From Lepisosteus oculatus (lineage: Eukaryota > Chordata > Actinopteri > Semionotiformes > Lepisosteidae), in the NCBI RefSeq assembly GCF_040954835.1, contig NC_090697.1, forward strand, positions 2,368,501-2,432,500: a DNA stretch of 64,000 bases, given 5' to 3'. This document shows positions 44,401 through 56,400 of the stretch, one piece after another. A program made the position numbers and the translations under genes. The notes beneath the pieces are model-generated. The model searched no databases. It worked only from the letters and a program-made list of their open reading frames with translations, and was not told the origin of the DNA. Each line of letters opens with the position of its first letter. Position 1 is the first letter of the stretch.

Positions 44401-47400
44401 TGTGATGATGTATCAAATGTAATCAAGGCAAACATTGTATTGCACCACCCAAAGATAATCTGAATAAAATTGATAAAGATGAAAATGGTGCTGGCCAGCA
44501 TGGTGGCACAGAAGTTAGTATATGCCTAACAACACTGGGGCCCAGGGCTGCTGTCTGAGTGGAGTTTGCATGTTCTCCCTGTGTTCACATGGGTTTCCAC
44601 CCACAGACCACAGACCTGCTGGTGAGCTGATTGACTTCTGGAAAAACTGACCCGAGGTGGGTGGGTGTGTGTGTGTGTGTCTGCCCTGCGATGGACTGGT
44701 GTCCCATCCAGGGCGTACCCTGCCTTACGCCTGCCACAGGCTGGGATGGGCTCCGGATCCCCCACGGCCCTGTATGGGAATAAGCAGTTTGAAAATGGAT
44801 GGATGGATGGAAAACAGTGCCTTTCTGCTCTTGGTGTGAGTTACCATCTTATTCCCTGTCCACATGGGATGTAGATGACCAAGTCCCTGTAGGAGATGGG
44901 CAGCACTGTCACCAAAGCCTGCTGGCCAAGATAACAAAATACAGTGAGGGTAGAAAATGGATGGATGGTATATATGGATTTATAGACAGTGTAGTGGGCG
45001 CTTTTGAATCAAATGTATGCTTGAGATATTCACTACTGGACAGTTTTTGTTTGCTTCTTTTCTTTAAGTTCATGTTTGTCATGAGTCTTTCTCTACTAAG
45101 CCAAAAACCAATTTAAGTAATCTAGAATGAGAGGCATCACATGAGGTATTTAGCAGTGTGATGTTCAGGTGACAAGCTGGTGGGAAGGAACTGGAATGAC
45201 TTACTTAGCCAGTGACTCATTAGAGAGTTTTTGCACAACTGGCTGGACAAACGTATTAAAAACTGAATATATTTATAATTAGTCTATGCGATATACTATA
45301 CACAGAAATCTGAGAAAGTCTGCACAAGTTATAGAAATGTTGTGTATAGGACTAGTGAATAGTTCAATAATAGTTGAATAATATAAATAATTTTGCAGAA
45401 TCGAGCTTGTTTGCTTCTTCATGACCATTCCAGGTGTGGCAGGTATCAGTATTCAGTAAATTTGTTTAACTTGTTTCATTTGTTTATCTTGAATAAGGTG
45501 CACTTGTACAGTATGTGCTTTCTGAATTCTTTTAGCTCTGATGACATCTTATATTTAGTTGCAAGTCTCCAGTTTAATGTGAAAAAGGCTTGAATTCTCG
45601 CAAATTCATATAAAAAGTATCTTTGAAGAGAAGCAGTAATGTGCGTTGGGGTGGAAGCTACACTATTCCTTTCTTTGAACAAAGGAATTGCTTTTTTGCC
45701 TAAAGCAATATACTGAAATATGCTTTATACATACGTCAAAGCACTTAAGAAACACTATGATTCAATACCAGTATGTTTTCCTCACTTGTCCAGACATTTC
45801 TCATAAATATATTCAAGCAGAAGGCATCTCTGCACAAGAGCTCCAGCAGATGTTCACCATTATCTGAGCACAAGCATGCAGATGTTGTGTCTCCATTCTG
45901 TCTTTTAACCAGCGGCTGATCAGCAGTCTTCTTTAGAAACAACAAAACTAAACATATCATTACAAAGCTTATTCAACACCTACAGGTACAGTACATGATG
46001 GTGTCAAGGATCCAGCCATTGTGTGACAATAACCTCAGATTGAAACAGAAAGGGCTGAGTGTCTCTCCGAGGGACTAATGGGGAAATATGTTGTCATGTT
46101 GCAAGATTCATTGATCATTTTAAGGGCATGTTTTAGCAACAGGTAGAGCAGATGTCACAATGCTGTCATAGTGTTCTGCCGTAAGTTTGCTGTCAATAGC
46201 AGCAAGCCAGTTCCTGAAGCTGACGTAGCGGTCTAAATCTGCCCAGAATTCAATTGGCACCTCCAAGCAATGTGACATGCAGCCCACACTACTGGCACAT
46301 AATGTGAAACTAAGGAGGTCTCCTCTAATATGTGAAGCACTTTAGGAGTCCTTGCAGTGAGGTGAAAAGTGCTATACAAATATAAGCAATTATTTGTGCC
46401 ACTCATGCATGTAAAACCATCTTAGTACATGTTTGTTTACAAGCATGTCTTAACATGTTCACTCGCTTTTTTAGTGTTTATATGGTTATATACTGAAAAG
46501 CAGTAAATCGTGATATGTCTCTTAACATAGTTCTGTATGAGAAACATAATTAGAAGCTAAAACAGTTTGGGGTTTTTACGCAGTGTTTTAGTATACTGTA
46601 TGTATGTTACATTTATAGCCTTGGCAAACTGGAAAGATCTGTATCTGTTATGATAAATAGTTTTAATTATTCACAAGACAATAGTGAACTTCTTCCAGTC
46701 GGCAGCTAAAACAACTGTTTGCAGTTGTATGGCCTAGGATGTATATTTGAAAAAGATTAATTCTGGAATTCTGGACAGTGCAACTTCAGAACAAACAATG
46801 TCAAGGTCTTGTCAGGGGCAGCTTTTCAACTGCTGCAGAAACGTTCGGAGACAACTGCTGTAGGTGCAAGTGTAGGGTTTTTAAAAAGGCACAATCTTTC
46901 ATTGTCATGCAATATGGATTGCAAGATACATTGTGGATCATTTTACATACAGCATTTCATTTATATAAGGTTCTACCATTTTCTTGATCCACACCTGTAA
47001 TAAACATATAGCAGTATCTCAGTAAATATACCTTTTTTGTTGTTTTGATAAAATTCAAAGCAATAAGACGTTTTTGTTCCAAATGAATAAAAACATTTTC
47101 TAATTATTTTCTGAAGCTGTAATTTGCTTCAGACCCTCTGATATAATCTTTAAATTATGGTGTTGTGTTTATAGTGTCATTGTAGTTTTTGGAAGAACAT
47201 CAGAGTGGCTTTCAACTCTATTGAGTACAAAAATACTGTATTTCAATCAGCGATTTGACTGAACAAAAGAAGCCTCAGGTCTGCACAGGATGACTGCTGG
47301 GTAATTTTAGTTTTTCTTGTTTCTTATGAATTTCACAAATTCTAGGAAAAGTACTAGATGTAACCTTGAACTTAGTGTAGCTAAGTGTGTGATGCCGCAT

Positions 47401-50400
47401 ATTTTTAAATCAGGCGTACAAACATAGATTGGTTTCTAGAGGAAACATGTTTCTGAAATAGATTAGCAATTTGAAAACCCACAAAGTGTCCAACAGTATG
47501 AAGAGTTCAGCAGGAAATTAAAAGTGACTGTCTTAGGTGTATTGTGGTATACTATTAATTATACAGAACTACAAAAGAAGGGCTTTTGGGATGTTGCTGA
47601 AAGAAGTAATAACAGTTGAATGTAGTTGTCATACAGTATCATTTTGGTAACCACAAAGCCTAGTTGTCACGCCCTCTGCAGCCAGAGGGCGCTCCTTCTC
47701 TGACCTGTCCCTAGTTTCCGGTCTGCTGTCCTTCCTGTCCCTCTCTTTCCCTTGGGCTATATATTTCCGGGTCTTGCACTCTGTCCTGGCTCAGCATTGA
47801 TGTGTCGGATGTCTTGAGACCCGCCTAGCACCAGGGCGCCCCACGTCCGCTCCCTGAGGGCATAGGTTTCTATACGGCATTCCTGAACTCTTTGCACTAA
47901 TGAGCCCGGGCCTTTTTCCCGTCTCGCCGCTACGCATATGGGTCTTTTTCCGCTCTCCTGCTCCCCACGGTTAGTCCCTTTGGACGTCCGTGACAGAATG
48001 CTGAGCCACCTACTGACCCCGCGAGCAGCGTTTTTTTTTGTCTTGCCGCAGTTTTTTTTTCTTGTTCTCTGGGCCGTTTTTTTTTCAGTTCCTCTATTCT
48101 AATCACTGGATATCACTCCGATCTTCCGTGCCTGTGAGCGGGTCCTGTACCTGGCTTTCCTCGGGTAGATCACTCCGATATCAGTGATTGAATGTTGAGC
48201 TGGCTTGCCTATTCTTATTACTGGATATCACTCCGAGCTTCTGTGTCTGGAGCGGGTTCTCGTGCCTGGCTCTTCCTGGTCTTGCTCTCTCCGATATCAG
48301 TGATAGAATGGTAAGCTTTCTGCCGTTCCTCCATTCTTTTCGCTGGATATCACTCCGGGCATCTGTGTCTGTGAGCGGACTTCGGTCTGGCTTTCCTCAG
48401 GTTGTCCACTCCGATATCAGCGTTAGAATGTGAACGTGCCATTTGCCCAGTCTGCGGTATTTTTCCCCAGCCGCGGGATACGAACCAGCAACCTTCCAGC
48501 CACAGGCGCAGATCCTGAGCCACAGAGCCACCGCACTGCCCCTAATTCAAATTTAATTCAAATTCCATCCCTGCTGGCAATTATTAGGCTATCATCACAT
48601 GCTTCGAGTCCTATCATATTATTCCACTGCTTATGAACTAGGAACCAGACATTCAAGAATTATTTTTCACTTAGCACTAAACAGTGAATAACTATTATGA
48701 ACAATTGCTTCACAGTGGTTATGTTCTCAGTTCATGCTGTTTAATTTTAGTTTAAGTTGTTTAATTTGAAAACAATGATTATCCTACATATTTTCAAATT
48801 AATACCATGTTTATGTCCTAAGGTTAAGAATGAAAAATTGTTTATGAAGGTGCATGGAAATATTTCTTTCTCTACATCCCAAAATGTATACAGAATCATA
48901 CTTTTAATTAAATTTAATGGTTGGATATCCAGATCATTAGCATAACCAAAATTATAAAGTACTTCCTAATAGGTGGAAGCTAATGAGCAACATGAACATT
49001 ATTATAAAACTACACTGATGTTAAGTACCAATGTAAAACATGAATCCATCACAAAGTGTAGTATTAAAAGTGTTGCATACCAATGTAGGAGAGACTCGGT
49101 TTGTTCTCTACATTTTAAGTTTTAACTTTACATTCTCCCTACCATTTGAACATTTTATAATTCATTGTAAATTCTTAAGCCTGAAGAACTGTTATTAATG
49201 TCATTAAAATAAAAAGTTAGGTCCCGCAATGTTAAATTAGCTAAAAATAAATCAGCTAAAAAAAGTGTACTTTTGTTTGATAACATATCATTTTCGTACA
49301 AGACTTAAATCTGACATTTGTTATGATTCAGAGGAAAATTAGTCATTAGATTTAAGGAAGCTTGACCATGGGTGTTTTGCAATTAGTGTACTCAGGAGTG
49401 AAATGTCTTGTTGGTAATCCACGCAAATAACAGCTGAGTTGCTGTGTGGTTCAGATACGCAGTACTGGAGGTATGCATGCAGAAATAATGTGTTGCTGAA
49501 GCTTTTTGAAGGTACCACTCGAAGCAAGGTACGGTAATACATCACAAGGAGCCTGTTTACTTGTATGATTTTTTAATCATAGTCCTAGTTATCTGTGTAG
49601 CTTGCGAGAGGCAAGAGAAAACGTCTAATGAGTTATACAAGAAAATATGCTTCCAGATTCAGAAGAATTCACAAAGGTTACGAGTGGATAATCCTGAGGC
49701 ACCTTAGATTTGACTCAGACTATTTATAATGTCTTGCTTTTCATTATTTCAGATTGTTCAGTACTTTATTGTTAATTATAATGTATGTTATTTATCCCCA
49801 ATACATATGTCATGTTTTTAATATAATAATAGGAATTTCCAGGCATAACAATATATTAGATGGCGCACGATCTGAGTTTTTTCTGTTTTAATCGGCTGGA
49901 GTGGAAAAGGCTGGACCTTGAAACGTTTTTCATGGTTTTATTAATAGTAGGGCTCCCGGCAGGATAAAGACAGCAGTTAGTTTATTACTGAGAGCACATT
50001 TTTAAATGCAGCTCTTTTTGAGCTCTGTATCCACTCAAAGAAGTTTCGGGAGCTTTTGGCAGTTTTAATGAGACCTATGTTCTTTTTAAATAATAAATAC
50101 TATAAATCAATTACCACGATTATTCATTCTCTTTAAAGATACAGAATGTTTTTTTAATAATTAAGAGTCTGTACTTTGAACATCTAATCACCTAAGCCTA
50201 CATAATCACCGTAGTCATCCATTAAACAGAAAAGGCTGCCAACAGCTCACAATTACTGATCACATTGTATTTGTTGACTCTACACGTCCCCTGGACCCCC
50301 TGTGGTCTGAAGGCCAGATTATCAGCTTCATGCAAACTCCGCTTTGCAGTCTTTCCCTTTCTGTACACAAGGCTTGTTACTGCAGCCATTGGTGGTTTCG

Positions 50401-53400
50401 TATTCTTATCAAAGCTGATATTGAACAACAAAATTATTTGTATATATTACAGTATGTTATTTATATAGATTGTGCACCTCCAGATTGCTGATCAAAATCA
50501 GACCTTTCATCTATTAATTCTCAAGAACAAAAGCACATTTCAGCATCTGTTAATACTTTAGTTTCAGTTAATTTACTAGCATTAAATAATGAGATGCAGT
50601 AGGATTTAACAGGGTCAGTATGAAAATGATAATCTCTGAAATGATGTGGACGATTGATTCTTTTTATAATCATTTTAGTATGATTTGTCATCTCTGGGAC
50701 TTGTTTTAATTTCTAAATAAAGTGTGTTAGTGCTTTTATAATATAGAAAAAATACATCTCCAAAAATCTTATTTGACAGACCCCTCTAACTGCCAGAATG
50801 ACTTTTGGCTTAAAAAATTCCATGTGTACTGTTTTTTTGGTGGTAACATCTGAAGTGCTTATTTGTAACCTTTAAGAACTGAGCTTATACCCAGAGAGAA
50901 AAATAATTATGTAATATGATGTATCAGGTGCAGTTATAGGTATAGTTATTATGGTATTTCAAGATTGTGTTCCATGAAACAGGGAAAGGGGATTAGTGCT
51001 TATACACTGTATAATGGAACATAAAGTTAATAAAATAATCCAGAAACTACACAAAACATGAATTCCCTGAATTCTTGAATCTTGGGGGCATTTAAAAATG
51101 AAGCATCAGTAGAATGCCTGGGGTTTAATATAATTCTCATTCTCAAAAGCACAATTTCTGTTAGATGAGCCATGTGTACTTTTGAAGTGAAAGGTATTCT
51201 GGGATTACATCCATGTAAAAATAGATTTACTAATACAGGGTTACTTGAATCGCAGAAAGACGGTGCAGTAGATGTTGAATGAGCCAGATAATTGCGAGGC
51301 CTTGAAGCAGAAAGAACTGTATTTAAAATGCAGTGAGGTCATGCTGAGGAAGATTACAGTTCTCACAGTGATGGACAAGCTATAAAGCAGTGCTCAAATT
51401 CTACTGCTTTGCCAGTCAAAAAGCAGCATGAAACAGGATTGTGATATGTTTACAGAGCTGTTTCATTCTTTCAATCTGAATGGAAAATACTTTTTTCTGT
51501 TGATAAACATATACTGTATAAAAAATCAGCATTTGTGGAAATGATGTTTAATAGAAGAGGTCAACTTCTAATGCTGCAGTTGCGCTCTTCTCTGTATAAA
51601 TACTCCCTGGTCTTCATCCAGCCTCATCTTTTCCTCAGCCTGGGGTGACAGCACCAAAGTGGAAAGTATGCTTGCCCTCTATCCTCTGTGTGTACATCCT
51701 AGGTGTCCTAGCATCTGTTTGTGAGATCAGATTAGGTTTTTATACCACGACCAGCTGTGCGAAATGGATAGTCATCGCTCTGTTTCCTGGTGTATTTGTT
51801 CCTGCTCTTGCCTCGTTTGTTAGGTCTGCTGGAGACAGAGCCCCTACAAGAAGTAGATGAAGATGTGGTTGCAGAGGTTGACCTGAACAACAGTGTTTCG
51901 GAAGAGGAGAGAGAGGAAATACAAACAGAGCTAGCTAAGGTAGTGTGCTTTTATAATGTTTTTGACATTGATTTGGAACCACTGACGGTTTGATTGAAAG
52001 ATGTTTCAGGCAAATAAAAGTAACTGTGACCCACAGTTTTTAAAAACAGACACATCGGGTTCTAAATTTTCTTTCTTTTATTAGAGTGGGATAAATGAAA
52101 TTGGAGGGTGGTTAACTATTCAGTGATGTAATATGTTGTTTTTATGATACAATATCCATCCATTTTCTAACCTACATTCAAGTCTCAGAGAAGCTGGGTC
52201 AAGTAATGGTACACCCTGGGCAGGACGCCAGTTCATTGCCAGACACACACACACTCACACCAGGGCCAGTGTTCCCAGAAGACAACTAATCTACCAGCGT
52301 GTCTTTGGACTGTGGGAGTAAACTGGAGCACCAGGAAGAAGACCACACGAAGGCAGGGAGAACATGCAAACTCCACACAGATAGACACCCAGGAATTGAA
52401 CCCAGGACCCAAGTGGAGTGCAGCAGCAATGTGAACAATACCATCAGTATTATGCAAATAGTAATTATGCGATGACCTACATTTATCTTTACATGTAGTT
52501 ATGCAGTAATTTACAATATGCACCCCTGGCATATACTCTCAATGTGTAAATGAGCAGGCGCTTTTCCAATGGCCATCTGAATGGTTTTAATTCACAGCAT
52601 TGGTTTGTTCTGTTTTCTCAGTCCTGACGGACATTAGGAGTCAGTATTTGTTTGCTTCAACTAGAATTTCCACTTTTGAATAGTTAGAAGAAGAAATCGC
52701 TGCACTGAAGCAAGTCCTGGCTGCCAAGGAAAAACACCATGCTGAGCTTAAACTGAAGCTGGGAATGAACCCATTGAACGACCTGAAACAGAATGTCAGC
52801 AAAAGCTGGCATGAGGTGCAAACATCCACAGCGTAAGTGCAGTTGTTTTTATTCCCTGTGCCTGGGTGAGTAAGGATGACTGTGATTACCTGGATTAAAT
52901 CATGACTGGGCTAAATAGCGAGTTGCATTTAAATGGCACAACCTCAGATAAGTAGCAAGAGATGAAAGTTTATTCTATTAGCATTTAATTTAATAGTACT
53001 AAAGCTGTAGAAAATGTTTTGGATTTGTAAACATGAAGATCAATCCAGTCATTAGTACCAGTGTGCCTTGGCCAAATGTGAAATTTCTCATTACTTTTAC
53101 TTTTCTCTTTAAATTGACTTGAATAATTTAGCTTCATTCATCCGACTTTCCGTAGAATGCAGTGTGCAAGTAAATTGTGTAAGTCTTCTCTGCAGCTGAT
53201 GGAATAAAAGGATACAGGCCTGGGGGTGTTTTACTCTTGTCTGCAGAAATTAGCCTAATAGGTATTGACGTGATTTTACCTCTGTTCAGAGCCATTGAAG
53301 CAAAGGTTAGCAGTCTCATAAAGCCAAACCACAGCCTATATCTGACATTATTGCTTCCTACAGTTATTGTACGTTCTCACAGTGGTGCACTGCTGATCAT

Positions 53401-56400
53401 AGTTCTGATTCCATCTCTCATCACTGGGACATAAAACTGACTTTTATGTGCACATGAAAAAACACTTATTTTAACGAATTGCTTATGAATTCATCCAGTA
53501 ACTCCTGTATTGAACCTTTAAGTACCAAGCGCCAGTTACCGTAGCTACAGTACTTAGCTGTTCCCAGCAGGGGTGCAGTATTAACCGGAACTAAAACAGA
53601 CTCCCTCTTCGTAAAAGCTTTTTTAGAACAGAATTAGATGGCTAATTTCATGATCCTGTGTGAGTGTTATATTTGGCCCAAGTGTGAAAATCATAATTAT
53701 TCATATAGATCATAATTCATTTAATTGAATAAAGGGATAAGGTACCATTAGGGATCAAATTTCTTTGAGCAGGTACTGTATGAATGGTAAATTAATGTCT
53801 CTTTATACAGTAGGTGAGTGTGGTTTGACTCAGCAAGCCAGTTGTCTGCTGGACACCTTTTAATAGTAGCTTCTAACGAGCCTTCCTCTCAGATCACTGT
53901 TTCCATGGAGAGGGAACTACACACTAACACAGCCTGCTGAAGTCAGTCCAGTCAAGCAGTCAAATTACCAACACGGAGAAAGGTTTCAGTTGTCTAAAAC
54001 ATACCATACCCTGCTTTTTTCATTCACGGGCTTTGTGCAGTTAATTACAGTCCGTTTATGCTAGCGTTGCCATTTCGTTTGCATTTTCAATATGCATTTC
54101 AGGATAACCGTAGTCATCCCTAACGTGGATTAGAAAAACAAAACACCTGCACTGTTCCAGACGCAGATGTGCTGGACAGTATTCATCAGTATTTATCAAG
54201 TTGGTTGTGTGTCAGTTGTGTATTTTAAGTATTGGATCCACTTAGAAAAAAGTGGAAAATCTCACACTGGCCAATCTCCTGATTTAAAACCCATTGAGAA
54301 TGCATCTTATACGCTTAAGAAAAACTTCAACTAACAACACCCCACAAACAAGGCTGAGAAAGGCATCTTGAATGATTATACAAAGTGTTTGATGAGCTCA
54401 GTGGTTAGCAGACTATGCGCAGTTATTGCCTCAAAGAGATGTGTAACTCAATACTGAGTTTTACCATCTGAAATCTATTTGAAGTGAAGCTTGAAGTGAG
54501 AGTATCCCAATACTTATAGTCACTTGAAATCGCTGTGGAATTGCACACAATTACATTTACATTGGATTATGACTAATATAATTCACATCAATCACAAATA
54601 CATATTATTTGACAGTAAATAAAAAAATAAATATTTACTTTGCTGTCTGAATACTTTTAATTTGTTCTAAACGCTTCTAATTTAAAAGGAAGTTAAAAAA
54701 CATTGTTTTTTAGTTGTGAAGGCCTCAGCACACCAATAACTAGTGTCTAAATGGATACACTATCACTAGGCTTTAAGATATGATTTCTACCAGATTGTAT
54801 TTTGCAGGGTAATTAAATCTTTTCAGTAGCGAAGAACAATCTAATTTTCAAGATCAACAGCAAATAAATTGAGTAATGATGATAATAAAATTGTGAAAAT
54901 ATGAAATAAAAGTTTTATTAACTGGAATTTGCTCTATAGCAGTATAAGATGAACATGTTCTTGTAAACTATTCCAGTGTCTGATTTAGATCTAGATCTAA
55001 ATCTTTAGGAAAATGGATTCATTGAATTTCCTAGAAGGCTTAGGAAATAAAAAAAACATTAAATAATTTCCAACAATTGACTCTACTATTTATCTTCATC
55101 TTTAGGTATCCTAACCAGAAATGAACTTTACATTCAACATATAGAAATCAGAATATCAGAATATTTTTTGAATAACATACTATTATTATGCCAAAATATT
55201 AAAAATGATTTTAACTTGTATCACATTTATTCTGTAATCACTTGTTGTAGACTAACAAGAGGTTTCAACTTTGATGCAAACCTTATCAAAACAATATCAT
55301 TGATATACCTTTAACCCAAAAATCATACATAAAATGAAAGTCTTGTACGTTCAAACATTAGAAACATTTACTGTATACAAGTATGTATATAGTATCTTGC
55401 AATGAACATCTTTGAAGTCTGTGGTGTCTTTCAAGAGCATGCAATCTCTGTGTATTTTTGTCCAGAAGTGCAAAGTTCATACAAAGGGATAAGTACTCAG
55501 GTTGCGGTGATGTACAGTAAGTAGTTTGAGTACCACGGATCGGTACTGGGACTACCGTTCTTAATTTATATCGCTGATCTGGATTCTGGTATAGACAGTA
55601 AACTAGACAGGCTTGCAGATTAAACTAAAATAGGAGGATGACCCAACATTATAGTAGCAGCAAATAAAGTTCAGGAAGGTTTATAGCAAATTTAAGACTG
55701 AGCAAACACCTGCTGCTGATTGTGACATTATGTTGGGTATTAACATATAGTACAAATAGCAAAAACTAAATACAAAAGAGGCAATGTTGACCTTATATAG
55801 GTCACATCATTTACAGTACATCTGGACCAAACAAGAAAGCAATTAATAAGATAAATTATTTTTGTAACTTTAATTAACTATATAGTATATACAGTACAGT
55901 GCCTTGCAAAGGTGGTCAGACCTTTACCGTAGTTTCTCAATTTGTGAAATTGCAAAATGTTGTGTACACATTTTTAAACTTAATATTTGTATATTAAATA
56001 ATTATATATCTTCCAAAACTGAATGCTCAAAATGAATACTCTGACTCAAGTTGCTTGGGGATCACTTATGGTCTAACAGTTTTCAGTTTCCATAGATTCT
56101 CAATAAGATTCAAGTAAGGACTTGAGGTCGCTTGAGGACATTCTCTTTCTTGTTCTTGAGCCATTCAAGTGTAGCTTTAGCCCTGAGCTTTGGGTCAGTG
56201 TCCTGCTGAAAGGTGAATTATTGTCCCAGTCTCAGCTCTTAAAGAGGTTTTCCTATATGATTTGCCAGTACTTTTCTCCCTCTGTGTTCCCCTCAGACTT
56301 GAGAAATTTCCCAGGTTGTATATACAGTAGATATGAAACATTCATTACTACTTTAAAGACTAATTAAAGCAACACAATGTGAGAACTGTGTAGAAGTCAG

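Noticed and set aside
51595..51823. TATA-driven alternative first exon of TPD52L1
   Set aside because: The frame that runs into exon 2 meets a TAG at 51769-51771 with no ATG after it, and the nearby ATG segment has the wrong donor phase.
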